DNA of 23,763 bases from Clostridia bacterium (lineage in GTDB: Bacteria; Bacillota; Clostridia; Christensenellales; CAG-138): NCBI GenBank assembly GCA_016296415.1, contig JAEDJH010000016.1:1-23763 (forward strand). Direction: 5' to 3'. The notes beneath the pieces were generated by a model. The model was not told where the DNA came from. It saw nothing but the letters and a program-made list of their open reading frames with translations, and did no database searches. Within the stretch, counting starts at the first letter, position 1. Each line of letters begins with the position of its first letter. The position numbers and the translations under genes were made by a program. Shown piece after piece: positions 15,608 through 23,701 of this stretch.

Positions 15608-16189
15608 TTACACCATGCCGCTGAAGCCAAGGAAGGCAATGCTCATCAGCCCTGCGGTTATAAGCGAAATCGGGAAGCCCTTCAGGCACTCCGGTATTTT
15701 TGAGGACTCAAGCCTCTCCCTGACCCCCGCCATAAGCACTATCGCAAGCATAAAGCCCAATGCGCTGAATATACCGTTGAACACGGAATACACCACACCG
15801 TAGCTTTCCTGCACGTTTACGAGCGTTACGCCGAGCACCGCGCAGTTGGTGGTAATAAGCGGCAGATAAATGCCGAGCGACTTATACAGCGAGGGGCTGG
15901 ACTTTTTGATGAACATCTCTACAAACTGTACAAGTCCCGCAATGATAAGGATGAAGCTTATCGTGTTGAGATACTCAAGACCCGCAGCCGCAAGAAGCTG
16001 ATATACCGCCCATGTAAACAGGGAGGCAAGTCCCATTACGAACGTGACCGCCAGCCCCATTCCCATTGCCGTTTCCACCTTTGACGAAACGCCCAAAAAC
16101 GGGCATATTCCGTAAAACTTGGCAAATATGAAGTTGTTTGTCAGTACGCAGCTGACCATAAACAGCAAGAACTTTCCAACGTGTTCCAT
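15608..16189 (-). CDS. rnfA: Rnf complex membrane subunit RnfA
   Basis: This 193-aa integral membrane subunit has six predicted helices and is homologous to RnfE and NqrE. The conserved half-helix segments are NNFIFAKFYGICPFLGV (18-34) and LPLITTNCAVLG (109-120). Each carries a Cys (C29 and C117) that in Rnf/Nqr structures helps hold a [2Fe-2S] centre between RnfA and RnfE at mid-membrane. The start lies 3 bp after the rnfE stop, with AAGGGAGGGC inside the end of rnfE. It is part of the ion-translocating core. Confidence 0.95.
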   Translation of the reverse strand: MEHVGKFLLFMVSCVLTNNFIFAKFYGICPFLGVSSKVETAMGMGLAVTFVMGLASLFTWAVYQLLAAAGLEYLNTISFILIIAGLVQFVEMFIKKSSPSLYKSLGIYLPLITTNCAVLGVTLVNVQESYGVVYSVFNGIFSALGFMLAIVLMAGVRERLESSKIPECLKGFPISLITAGLMSIAFLGFSGMV

Positions 16190-16192
16190 TTA

Positions 16193-16807
16193 TCAGCCCT
16201 CCCTTTTTGCCGTGCGTTCGCTTAAGAAGTTGACAAGTCCTATCATAAGGCCGAATGTCAGGAAGCCTCCTGCCGGCAGTATCATAAGCAGCATCGGCTG
16301 GAAGCTCTCTCCGAAAAGCTGTATGCCGAACACCGAGCCGTTTCCGAGGATCTCCCTTATGCTCGCAATAAGCGTCAATGCAAGGGTAAATCCCAGACCC
16401 ATGCCCAGTCCGTCAACCGCCGAGGCAATGACCGTGTTCTTGCTCGCAAAGGCTTCTGCCCTTGCAAGAATGATGCAGTTTACGACAATTAGCGGTATGA
16501 ACAGTCCGAGGCTTTCATACAGGCTCGGTATAAATGCCTGCATGAGCATCTGGACGATGGTGACGAAGGTGCATATAACCACTACAAACGCCGGTATCCT
16601 CACCTTGCTCGGTATTACGTTCCTGAGAAGTGATATTACCACGTTTGAGCCGATCAGCACGAACGTAGCCGCCAAGCCCATGCCTATTCCGTTTACAGCC
16701 GCCGTCGTAACCGCCAATGTCGGACACGTTCCCAGGACGAGCCGGAATGTCGGGTTCTCGGTCAAAATACCGTTTAAAAATACGCTCGAAAGCTTTTTCT
16801 TTCCCAT
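16193..16807 (-). CDS. rnfE: Rnf complex membrane subunit RnfE
   Basis: RnfE (204 aa) is the paralogue of RnfA, inserted in inverted topology. NPTFRLVLGTCPTLAVTT (18-35) and LFIPLIVVNCIILARAEAFA (102-121) carry the paired Cys expected to ligate the membrane [2Fe-2S] centre with RnfA. Six hydrophobic helices are readable. AAAGGAGGCATAAC precedes the ATG at 16807, 16 bp after rnfG. The trailing Lys/Arg-rich end overlaps the rnfA ribosome-binding site. Confidence 0.95.
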   Translation of the reverse strand: MGKKKLSSVFLNGILTENPTFRLVLGTCPTLAVTTAAVNGIGMGLAATFVLIGSNVVISLLRNVIPSKVRIPAFVVVICTFVTIVQMLMQAFIPSLYESLGLFIPLIVVNCIILARAEAFASKNTVIASAVDGLGMGLGFTLALTLIASIREILGNGSVFGIQLFGESFQPMLLMILPAGGFLTFGLMIGLVNFLSERTAKREG

Positions 16808-16823
16808 GTTATGCCTCCTTTGC

Positions 16824-17357
16824 CTATTTCAGCAAGCCGATAAGGTATTCACACACCAGATTGACGCCGCCCGTTACCGCAACAGAGCTTATCGTGGCTG
16901 CACTGACAGCATCAATATCCCTGCCAACCTCTACCGGTGAAACAAGTCCGACAAACTGCTCCGTAAAGTCGGCATCCTTTGTCTTTGCACCAAGCCCGGG
17001 CGTTTCGGAGAAGCTGCTTCCGCCGACATTGATTCCGGTTATCCTGCCTTCCTTATCCATTCCGACGATTATCTGTATCTCGCCTCCGAAGCCCTGTACC
17101 GTGGTTTGTGCGGTATATCCGACGGTTTCGCCGTGATCGTTCTTTCCCATATACGCATTGTCAATGCCTTCGGGGAGCGAGTCAAGCCTCGAGAACATCG
17201 TTGCCTCGGGCAGAACCCCCCTTCTTGCGTTCTCCGCCGCCAGAGCAGCCTGCTCCTGTATCGGAGCCTTTGTTATCTCATTGGTTACGCCGAGAGCAAG
17301 CCCTGCAACGGCAGCAATCAAAAACAGCACGATAACCAGCTTAAGCGTTTCACGCAT
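16824..17357 (-). CDS. rnfG: Rnf complex FMN-binding subunit RnfG
   Basis: RnfG (177 aa) has a single N-terminal membrane helix (about 5-25) and an extracytoplasmic FMN-binding domain. The flavin is normally linked by ApbE to the Thr of an SGAT motif; here the motif reads DAVSAATISS with T155, Ala replacing the Gly. GFGGEIQIIVGM (89-100) and ETPGLGAK (118-125) are family-typical. GGGGAGGTGA precedes the ATG at 17357. The start overlaps the rnfD end by 8 nt, so the genes are coupled. Confidence 0.94.
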   Translation of the reverse strand: MRETLKLVIVLFLIAAVAGLALGVTNEITKAPIQEQAALAAENARRGVLPEATMFSRLDSLPEGIDNAYMGKNDHGETVGYTAQTTVQGFGGEIQIIVGMDKEGRITGINVGGSSFSETPGLGAKTKDADFTEQFVGLVSPVEVGRDIDAVSAATISSVAVTGGVNLVCEYLIGLLK

Positions 17358-18267
17358 TTTTCTTCACCTCCCCATAAAGTTTCGGTGCAATGTATTTATC
17401 TATAAGCGGCGTCATGATATTCATAAGCAATATCGAGTAGGTGACGCCCTCGGGGTATATCCCGAAGCTTCTGATGACCGCCACCAGCAGTCCGCAGCCT
17501 ACCGCAAAAATCACCTGTCCCTTTGCGGTCATCGGCGAAGTGGTATAGTCGGTTGCCATGAATATTGCGCCGAACATTACGCCGCCCGAAAGCACGGAAG
17601 TAATTGGATTGCTTCCAAACGCCCAGCAAAGCAGTGCGGTGGTTCCAAGGAATATTACGGGAACCTGCCACGATATGACGTGTCTTGCAAGAAGATAGAT
17701 AAAGCCGATCAGTATTGCGATTTTGCAAACCTCCCCTATGGACCCGGGTATCCTTCCCAATATAAGGTCGGGTATGGACGCCTCCAGTCCGTCAAGCGGA
17801 GTTGCCGTCGTCGCCGCATCGACCGTATTAAAATAATTCGGCATTGTAAAAGTTGTCATCGCTGCGGGCCAGCTTGCAAGAAGCACCGCCCTCGCCGCCA
17901 GTGCGGGATTGAGGAAGTTGTCGCCAATTCCGCCAAAAAGCTGCTTTACGATTATAATTGCAACCGCACTTCCTATGACGCCCATCCACCACGGCGCACC
18001 TGCCGGCAGATTGAGCGCAAGTATAAGCCCGGTAACGACCGCCGATAAGTCCTTTACCGAATTAGGACGGTTAGTGAGCTTTGACCATAAAAACTCCGAA
18101 AGCACAGCCGTTGCCACGCATATCACCACAAGCAGCAAAGCGTTTTTGCCAAAGTAATATACGCCTGCTATCGTTGTGGGTAAAAGCGCGATCAGCACAT
18201 CGAGCATTATGGACTGCACAGAGTCCTTTCCTCTTATATGGGGTGCTGTAGAAATACTAAGATTCAT
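17350..18267 (-). CDS. rnfD: Rnf complex membrane subunit RnfD (FMN-binding)
   Basis: RnfD (305 aa) is a polytopic NqrB-like subunit of the Rnf ion pump. It has the signature SAVVTGLILALNLPAGAP (75-92), GGIGDNFLNPALAARA (112-127) and a flavinylation site DAATTATPLDG with T156 at the acceptor position (TTAT instead of the usual S/TGAT). Multiple hydrophobic helices are visible throughout. GAGGTGA from the rnfC end supplies the Shine-Dalgarno; the gap to rnfC is 5 bp and the overlap with rnfG is 8 bp. Confidence 0.95.
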   Translation of the reverse strand: MNLSISTAPHIRGKDSVQSIMLDVLIALLPTTIAGVYYFGKNALLLVVICVATAVLSEFLWSKLTNRPNSVKDLSAVVTGLILALNLPAGAPWWMGVIGSAVAIIIVKQLFGGIGDNFLNPALAARAVLLASWPAAMTTFTMPNYFNTVDAATTATPLDGLEASIPDLILGRIPGSIGEVCKIAILIGFIYLLARHVISWQVPVIFLGTTALLCWAFGSNPITSVLSGGVMFGAIFMATDYTTSPMTAKGQVIFAVGCGLLVAVIRSFGIYPEGVTYSILLMNIMTPLIDKYIAPKLYGEVKKNA

Positions 18268-18272
18268 TTATG

Positions 18273-19601
18273 TCACCTCTTTTTAGACTGTGCTATCTTC
18301 TCTTTGGTTATCTTAAATATTGCGGTCAAAAAGCGCCTTGCGGGGCAGGTAAAGGTACAGCAGCCACAGAGTATGCAGTCCATGATGTTGCTGCTTTCCG
18401 CATTTTTAAGATCACCGGCTTCACAGTAGCGTTTCAGCAGATACGGATTAAGTCCTACGGGGCACGTTGCCACACAGCGTCCGCATCTGATGCAGGGGCT
18501 TTCAGTGAATGCCTCTGCCTCTTTTCTGTTGAGCACCACTACGCCGCCCGAGCCCTTAACGATTGATATTTCTTCGTTAGGCGCACATGCGCCCGTCATC
18601 GTTCCGCCCATTATTATCTTGGTAGGCTCGCCATCAAAGCCATCGCAGGCAAAAATGGCATCCCTCAGCAATGTGCCTATCCTGAATCGCATATTGGACG
18701 GTTTGTTTACCCGACCCGTGACCGTGGTTATGCGGTCAATCATGGGTCGTCCGGAAATTACCGCATCCGCAATCGCCGCCGACGTACCTACGTTCAGAAC
18801 TATTACGTTAATATCGATCGGCAGACCCCTTTGCGGAACCTCCCGTCCGGTTATCGACTGTATTATCTGCTTTTCACTTCCCTGCGGGTATTTGGTCTTG
18901 AGAACGGCTATTTCAATGCCCTCACGTTCCTTTGCAACCTCCCTGAGACGTGCGATCGCATCCGGCTTATTGTCCTCGACGGCGATGATTCCCCTTGAAA
19001 CATTAAGCGCACGCATGACCGCCCTGAGTCCGTTTATCACCCGCTCCGGCTCCTCAAGCATAAGGCGGTGGTCGGATGTCAGGTGGGTTTCGCACTCCGC
19101 ACCGTTCAAAATGACCGTATCGCAATGCTTGCCCTCGGGTATGGAAAGCTTTACGTGAGTCGGGAACGAGGCTCCGCCCATGCCGCATATACCTGCGTTC
19201 TTTACAATTCCCGGTATCAGTGTGGGATCGACGGTTTCAACATCGCCATGGCCTTCCAGACCCTCCACCCATTCGTCGAGAAAGTCGTTTTTGATAACCA
19301 CGCATTGAACCCTGTTTGCGCCGAGCTGAATGCGATTTTCTATTGCGGTGACCGTTCCGGACACGCTCGCATGAACGGGAAGCCCGAGAGCGCCTACGGG
19401 TTCGCCAATCATCTGACCCATCTTAACATGGTCGCCGACCGCAACGCACGGCTTTGACGGCGCACCGAGGTGCATCGCCATGGGTATGGCAACCTCCTCA
19501 AACACCGCTTCCCTTATCGGTATCGACTTTGTCGCTTCCTTGCCGGACTCCGCCTGACGCATAGGATGCACTCCGCCCTTAAAAGAATTTTTCTTCGGCA
19601 A
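18273..19601 (-). CDS. rnfC: Rnf complex NADH-side subunit RnfC
   Basis: RnfC (442 aa) is the cytoplasmic NADH/FMN and iron-sulfur subunit. It shows the N-terminal motif FKGGVHP (7-13), a biotinyl-like barrel (about 40-90), the nucleotide-binding stretch GMGGASFPTHVK (140-151), an SLBB-type region (about 280-330), and two [4Fe-4S] motifs, C370/C373/C376/C380 and C409/C412/C415/C419. I place the start at a TTG at 19601. It gives MPKKNSFKGGVHP, close to the family N-terminus, and lies 8 nt after AAAGGTGG (19610-19617). Starts at the two GTGs at 19610-19613 would sit inside that Shine-Dalgarno. It is the first gene of the rnfCDGEAB operon, the order of clostridial and acetogen Rnf. Confidence 0.95.
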   Translation of the reverse strand: MPKKNSFKGGVHPMRQAESGKEATKSIPIREAVFEEVAIPMAMHLGAPSKPCVAVGDHVKMGQMIGEPVGALGLPVHASVSGTVTAIENRIQLGANRVQCVVIKNDFLDEWVEGLEGHGDVETVDPTLIPGIVKNAGICGMGGASFPTHVKLSIPEGKHCDTVILNGAECETHLTSDHRLMLEEPERVINGLRAVMRALNVSRGIIAVEDNKPDAIARLREVAKEREGIEIAVLKTKYPQGSEKQIIQSITGREVPQRGLPIDINVIVLNVGTSAAIADAVISGRPMIDRITTVTGRVNKPSNMRFRIGTLLRDAIFACDGFDGEPTKIIMGGTMTGACAPNEEISIVKGSGGVVVLNRKEAEAFTESPCIRCGRCVATCPVGLNPYLLKRYCEAGDLKNAESSNIMDCILCGCCTFTCPARRFLTAIFKITKEKIAQSKKR

Positions 19602-19637
19602 AAATAACACCACCTTTTGTATGCTAAAGTTACATAA

Positions 19638-19651
19638 ATACCATTAGGTAT
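19638..19651. promoter_or_regulatory. operator-like inverted repeat at the rnf transcription start
   Basis: A perfect palindrome ATACC-ATTA-GGTAT lies immediately downstream of the rnf -10, covering the predicted transcription start. It resembles an operator for a repressor but does not match the Rex site (TTGTTAAnnnnTTAACAA), so the regulator is unknown. Confidence 0.35.
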
Positions 19652-19652
19652 A

Positions 19653-19682
19653 TTTATATCATATTTGTATATACTTTTTCAA
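19653..19682 (-). promoter_or_regulatory. sigma-A promoter of the rnf operon
   Basis: On the minus strand TTGAAA (19677-19682), an 18-bp spacer, then TATAAA (19653-19658). It leaves a leader of about 45 nt before the rnfC start. Confidence 0.6.
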
Positions 19683-19744
19683 CAAAATAATCTGCTTTTT
19701 AGAATATTGTACGATCTCAAGGTCACGTTCGTTATATTTAATGA

Positions 19745-19773
19745 TAGACAAATCTTTACTGTTTCGGTATAAT
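19745..19773 (+). promoter_or_regulatory. sigma-A promoter of the P-type ATPase
   Basis: TAGACA (19745-19750; five of six positions match TTGACA), a 17-bp spacer, then a perfect TATAAT (19768-19773). It lies 41 bp before the ATG, in the region divergent with rnf. Confidence 0.75.
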
Positions 19774-19814
19774 TCAACTGTATGTTTTCTAAACTTTAAT
19801 TTGGAGGAGCATAA

Positions 19815-22463
19815 ATGAAATTCTATTGTGAGGAAAACGAAAAGGTTCTGCAGGAGCTGAAAACCGACAGGAACGGTCTGTCTCCCGCGGAAGCCGAAAA
19901 AAGGCTTGCCGAAAACGGCAAAAACCGTTTGGAAGCGGCAAAGGGCAAATCGCTCGTAAGGCGATTCCTTGAGCAGCTTGCGGACCCGATGATAATCATA
20001 TTGCTCGTTGCCGCACTCATCAGCGGAGTTCTTGCGGTTCTTGAAAACGAAAGCTTTGCGGACGTAATAATCATCCTTGCGGTCGTGATCATAAACGCCG
20101 TGCTGGGTGTTTATCAGGAAAGCAAGGCGGAAAAGGCAATAGAGGCACTGCAAAAAATGTCGGCCGCAACCTCACGTGTTGTTCGTGACGGCAAGATACA
20201 GGTCATTCACAGCGAGGACCTCGTCGTCGGCGACATAATCCTGGTAGAGGCCGGCGACGCCGTACCCGCCGATGCGAGAATACTCGAAAACGCCAGCCTC
20301 AAGGTCGAGGAAGCCGCACTTACCGGCGAATCCGTTCCCGTAACGAAGTTCATAGACATGATCTATCTGCGTGATGGCGAAAAGGACGTGCCGCTCGGCG
20401 ACCGCAAAAATATGCTCTACATGGGCAGCACCGTTGTTTACGGCAGAGGCGTTGCGGTAGTCACCGCCACCGGCATGGACACCGAGATGGGTAAAATTGC
20501 AGGCGCATTGCAGGCCGCAGAGGACGGCGATACCCCCCTTCAAAGAAAGCTCAACCAGCTTTCAAAAATACTCACCTGGCTCGTGCTGGGTATATGCGTA
20601 ATTGTATTCGGCGTACAGCTCATCCGTGCAAGCAGCTTTGATTTTGAGATAATACTCAATTCCTTCATGATTGCGGTATCCCTTGCGGTTGCGGCAATAC
20701 CCGAAGGTCTGGCTGCGGTTGTTACGATAGTCCTTTCGATAGGCGTTACGAATATGTCAAAGCGCAACGCCATAATCCGCCGTCTTACGGCCGTCGAGAC
20801 ACTTGGCTGCGCTCAGATAATCTGTTCCGACAAGACGGGTACCCTTACCCAGAACAAGATGACCGTCGTTGACAGCTTTGCCGACGATGAGGTTCGCCTC
20901 GCCTGCGCAATGGCACTCTGCAGCGATGCGGAAATAGACGCCGACGGAAACGTTGCCGGCGAACCCACCGAAGCCGCACTCGTTGCCTGGGCGGATAAGC
21001 TCGGTTACAAAAAGGTGGAGTTGAAAAAAGAGCTTCCGAGATACGGCGAAGCCCCCTTCGACTCCGGTAGAAAGATGATGTCCACCGTACACGATGCACC
21101 CGACGGCTATATCCAGTACACAAAGGGCGCTCCCGACGTGATCATCAACAAGTGTTCCTACTATCTTAAAGACGGTCAGAAGCTGCCCATGACCAAGGCG
21201 TATATAGATGAAATTATCGCCGCAAACAAGGGCATGGCCGACAACGCACTGCGTGTGCTTGCCTGCGCAGAGCGTGAGTGGAACATTGCTCCCGAAAACT
21301 GCGAGGCCGAGACTCTTGAGCAGGAGCTTTGCTTCATCGGTCTTTGCGGCATGATAGACCCCGTTCGTCCCGAGGTAAAGGACGCCATCGTCGAGTGCAG
21401 AAGCGCCGGCATACACCCCATTATGATAACCGGCGACCATGTCGATACCGCCGTTGCAATCGCAAAGGAGCTCGGCATAATCACCGAATCCACCTACGCC
21501 ATCACCGGCGCTCAGCTCAACGACATGAGCGACGAGGAGTTCGAGGCAAAGTTCAGGAATATCAGCGTATATGCCCGTGTTCAGCCCGAGCATAAGACCC
21601 GCATAGTAAACGCATGGAGAAACGCAGGCTACGTCACCGCAATGACCGGCGACGGCGTAAATGACGCTCCCTCCATAAAGTCTGCGGATATAGGCGTGGG
21701 CATGGGTATCACCGGTACCGACGTCACCAAGAACGTTGCCGACATGGTGCTTACGGACGATAACTTCGCCACCATCGTCGGTGCGGTCGAGGAAGGACGC
21801 CGCATCTATGACAATATCAGGAAAGCTATTCAGTTCCTGCTCGGCTCCAACATGAGCGAGGTACTGAGCATCTTCGCCGCAACCCTCATGGGCTTCACCA
21901 TTTTGAAACCCGTACATCTGCTTTGGATAAACCTTGTAACCGACTGCTTCCCTGCGCTTGCGCTCGGAATGGAGAAGGCCGAGGCCGACATAATGAGGCG
22001 TAGGCCCCGCAGTGCAAACTCCGGCATTTTCTCGGACGGAATGGGCATTGACATCGCCTACCAGGGTGTGATGGTGGCAATACTGACGCTCGCTTCGTTC
22101 TTCATCGGTCACTTTATGGAGACCGGAAATTGGGTGATCGGCGACAGCGCACATGGCACCACCATGGCGTTCCTCACCATGTCCATGGCGGAGATATTCC
22201 ACAGCTTCAACATGAGATCGCAAAGGGGCAGCATATTCCGTCTCAAGTCCCACAACAAGACGCTGTGGTTTGCCGCAATCGGCTCGCTGATTTTGACCAC
22301 GGTGGTTTGTGAGGTTCCGTTTCTTGCAAACGCATTCGGCTTCACCCCCGTTGAGCTGTCCGAGTACGGCGTTGCAATACTCCTCGGCGCACTCGTCATC
22401 CCGATCGTTGAGATCGTAAAGCTCATCCAGCGCACCATTGCAAAGCGCCGCTTAAAAGCATAA
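19815..22463 (+). CDS. P2-type calcium-transporting P-type ATPase
   Basis: This 882-aa membrane pump is of the SERCA/PMCA-like bacterial Ca2+-ATPase type. Actuator loop TGES is at 170-173, phosphorylation site DKTGTLT at D339, and hinge TGDGVNDAP at about 611-619 (D613, D617). Ion-site residues characteristic of Ca2+ pumps are kept: P296-E297 (AAIPEGL, M4), N679 and E682 (GSNMSEVLSIF, M5), N706 and D710 (NLVTDCFPALALG, M6). About ten membrane helices can be counted. GGAGGAGC precedes the ATG at 19815. It is monocistronic: own promoter upstream, tandem palindromes and a terminator downstream. Ca2+ export is the likeliest role; other divalent cations cannot be excluded. Confidence 0.93.
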   Translation: MKFYCEENEKVLQELKTDRNGLSPAEAEKRLAENGKNRLEAAKGKSLVRRFLEQLADPMIIILLVAALISGVLAVLENESFADVIIILAVVIINAVLGVYQESKAEKAIEALQKMSAATSRVVRDGKIQVIHSEDLVVGDIILVEAGDAVPADARILENASLKVEEAALTGESVPVTKFIDMIYLRDGEKDVPLGDRKNMLYMGSTVVYGRGVAVVTATGMDTEMGKIAGALQAAEDGDTPLQRKLNQLSKILTWLVLGICVIVFGVQLIRASSFDFEIILNSFMIAVSLAVAAIPEGLAAVVTIVLSIGVTNMSKRNAIIRRLTAVETLGCAQIICSDKTGTLTQNKMTVVDSFADDEVRLACAMALCSDAEIDADGNVAGEPTEAALVAWADKLGYKKVELKKELPRYGEAPFDSGRKMMSTVHDAPDGYIQYTKGAPDVIINKCSYYLKDGQKLPMTKAYIDEIIAANKGMADNALRVLACAEREWNIAPENCEAETLEQELCFIGLCGMIDPVRPEVKDAIVECRSAGIHPIMITGDHVDTAVAIAKELGIITESTYAITGAQLNDMSDEEFEAKFRNISVYARVQPEHKTRIVNAWRNAGYVTAMTGDGVNDAPSIKSADIGVGMGITGTDVTKNVADMVLTDDNFATIVGAVEEGRRIYDNIRKAIQFLLGSNMSEVLSIFAATLMGFTILKPVHLLWINLVTDCFPALALGMEKAEADIMRRRPRSANSGIFSDGMGIDIAYQGVMVAILTLASFFIGHFMETGNWVIGDSAHGTTMAFLTMSMAEIFHSFNMRSQRGSIFRLKSHNKTLWFAAIGSLILTTVVCEVPFLANAFGFTPVELSEYGVAILLGALVIPIVEIVKLIQRTIAKRRLKA

Positions 22464-22468
22464 TGAAT

Positions 22469-22518
22469 AAGCGGACTCAGTCCAAGCGGATTCAGTCCAA
22501 GCGGACTCGGTCCGCTGC
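22469..22518 (+). repeat. three tandem 15-bp palindromic units after the Ca2+-ATPase
   Basis: Units at 22469-22483, 22484-22498 and 22499-22513 share AAGCGGAYTCRGTCC. Copy 1 holds the palindrome GGACT-C-AGTCC. Copy 3, together with the next bases, forms the stem AGCGGAC-TCG-GTCCGCT. The block begins 5 bp after the ATPase stop and ends just before the terminator at 22521. The units are identical except for C/T and A/G changes. Confidence 0.8.
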
Positions 22519-22520
22519 AG

Positions 22521-22544
22521 AAAAGGCACCGAAAGGTGCCTTTT
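22521..22544. terminator. bidirectional terminator between the ATPase and gpr
   Basis: A perfect 10-bp stem AAAAGGCACC / GGTGCCTTTT closes a GAAA (GNRA) tetraloop. A T tract exists on both strands, so it serves the convergent ATPase and gpr genes. Confidence 0.92.
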
Positions 22545-22557
22545 ACTTTATATCTCC

Positions 22558-23478
22558 TCAAGTCACGAGCGCTCTTATGTCGTCATAGTCCTTGGTGTGT
22601 ATCGCCATGTTTATGCCGTCAGCAATTATTCTCGACATATCATTTACCATGCAGTCTATATCCTTCGGCGTCATTATCATGGGTCCCATGTGCTCGGAAA
22701 TTACCTTTTCCGCAAGCTCTTTCAGCTTCTCCTCGTCATTATGCAGCCCCGTTTCGTCGGCTATCAGCTCTATTGTATCCTGTGCGACCGTTGCGGCATA
22801 CACCACAAGCGGTATGCCTATCGCTACGACCTTCACGCCGAGGGTTTCGCTGTCAATGCCTGCCCTCATGTTGCCCACCCCCGAGCCCGGGCTTATTCCC
22901 GTATCGGCGATCTGCACAGTTGTACCTATCCTTACCGACCTTCTTGCCGCAAGCGAGTCGATGGCTATTATTATGTCCGGCTTCACGTGCTCCTTTATGC
23001 CCTTTATTATCTCCACCGTTTCGACGCCGGTTACGCCGAGGACGCCGGGCGCAATGGCGCAGACGGAACGCAGAGGGTGGTCGAACGCCTCGGGCATAAG
23101 CTGGGTAATGTGACGTGTCACAAATAACTGCTCGACCACCCTCGGTCCCAGCGAGTCGGACGTAATGCCCCGGTTGCCAAGCCCTGCTATAAGCACAGTC
23201 GCGTTTTCCGCCAGGTTTGGAAGCAGCCTTGTAAGCTCCTCCGCTATTCGTTTGCTGAGCCTCTCAAAAAGCTCAAGCGGGCGCATAACAAGCGAAGGAG
23301 CTTCGAGTGTTATATAGTTCCCCTCCCTCTTCTTAAGCCGCTGTGCCGCCTGCTCCGTTGAAACACGTATCCTCGATATGCCTATTTCGCCGTCCTTCTC
23401 CTCCTCCTCCGTCACGCCCTCAAGCCGTGGGTCGAGCTCTACCGCCTCTCTTGCCAAATCCGTATATATTGACCTCAT
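22558..23478 (-). CDS. gpr: Spore germination protease GPR (A25 family)
   Basis: GPR (306 aa) is the protease that degrades the small acid-soluble spore proteins at germination. It is related to hydrogenase-maturation peptidases. YTDLAREAVEL (5-15) is the equivalent of the RTDLAVEA stretch, where the zymogen is trimmed. GLGNRGITSDSLGPRVV (99-115; D108) and DIIIAIDSLAARR (168-180; D174) carry the two conserved Asp proposed as catalytic, and GIPLVVYAATV follows. The ATG at 23478 lies about 10 nt after GGGAGG; a longer frame to 23586 is not family-like. Only about seven residues precede the expected cut site, so the propeptide is short compared with B. megaterium. Expression would be forespore-specific. 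Confidence 0.95.
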   Translation of the reverse strand: MRSIYTDLAREAVELDPRLEGVTEEEEKDGEIGISRIRVSTEQAAQRLKKREGNYITLEAPSLVMRPLELFERLSKRIAEELTRLLPNLAENATVLIAGLGNRGITSDSLGPRVVEQLFVTRHITQLMPEAFDHPLRSVCAIAPGVLGVTGVETVEIIKGIKEHVKPDIIIAIDSLAARRSVRIGTTVQIADTGISPGSGVGNMRAGIDSETLGVKVVAIGIPLVVYAATVAQDTIELIADETGLHNDEEKLKELAEKVISEHMGPMIMTPKDIDCMVNDMSRIIADGINMAIHTKDYDDIRALVT

Positions 23479-23510
23479 ATCGCTTCTGCCTCCCGTTTCT
23501 TTATACCGAA

Positions 23511-23540
23511 TAGTCTTTGCAGAGGAATTTTTTCGTATTC
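23511..23540 (-). promoter_or_regulatory. candidate sigma-G-like promoter for gpr
   Basis: On the minus strand GAATA (23536-23540) fits the -35 pattern GHATR, and AAGACTA (23511-23517) matches five of seven positions of the -10 CATWHTA, with an 18-bp spacer. No convincing sigma-A promoter was found, and gpr is a forespore gene in B. subtilis. Confidence 0.35.
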
Positions 23541-23616
23541 GGATATTCGCATTTAAAATATATAGAAAAAAACGCCTCAAAAGCAAAAAATAGTGTCAAA
23601 AAAGGCATAATTGCTC

Positions 23617-23645
23617 TTGCATACTCGAGAATTTGGTGATATAAT
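23617..23645 (+). promoter_or_regulatory. extended -10 sigma-A promoter of rpsT
   Basis: TTGCAT (23617-23622), a 17-bp spacer, then TATAAT (23640-23645) preceded by TG one base upstream (TGATATAAT). This is a strong constitutive-type promoter, as expected for a ribosomal protein gene. Confidence 0.8.
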
Positions 23646-23654
23646 CCTTTCGTT

Positions 23655-23673
23655 CGGCAGGAATAATCCGCCG
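23655..23673 (+). other. 5' leader hairpin of rpsT
   Basis: CGGC (23655-23658), a bulged A and GGA pair with TCC and GCCG (23667-23673) around an ATAA loop. It sits at the very 5' end of the predicted transcript, well ahead of the GGGGGTGA Shine-Dalgarno. It could stabilise the mRNA or bind a regulator; no function is demonstrated. Confidence 0.45.
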
Positions 23674-23701
23674 TCAAAGATTAAAACAGGGGGTGAATTG
23701 T

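Noticed and set aside
20757..22253. Long 498-codon open frame antisense to the P-type ATPase
   Set aside because: It is the complement of a conserved coding region, has no recognisable domain or start signals, and is explained by codon bias on the sense strand.
22469..22518. Possible CRISPR array
   Set aside because: The units are 15 bp and directly abutting with no spacers, and no cas genes are present.
23479..23586. 36-residue extension of GPR
   Set aside because: The extra residues are unlike the family and overlap the candidate promoter; GGGAGG supports 23478.
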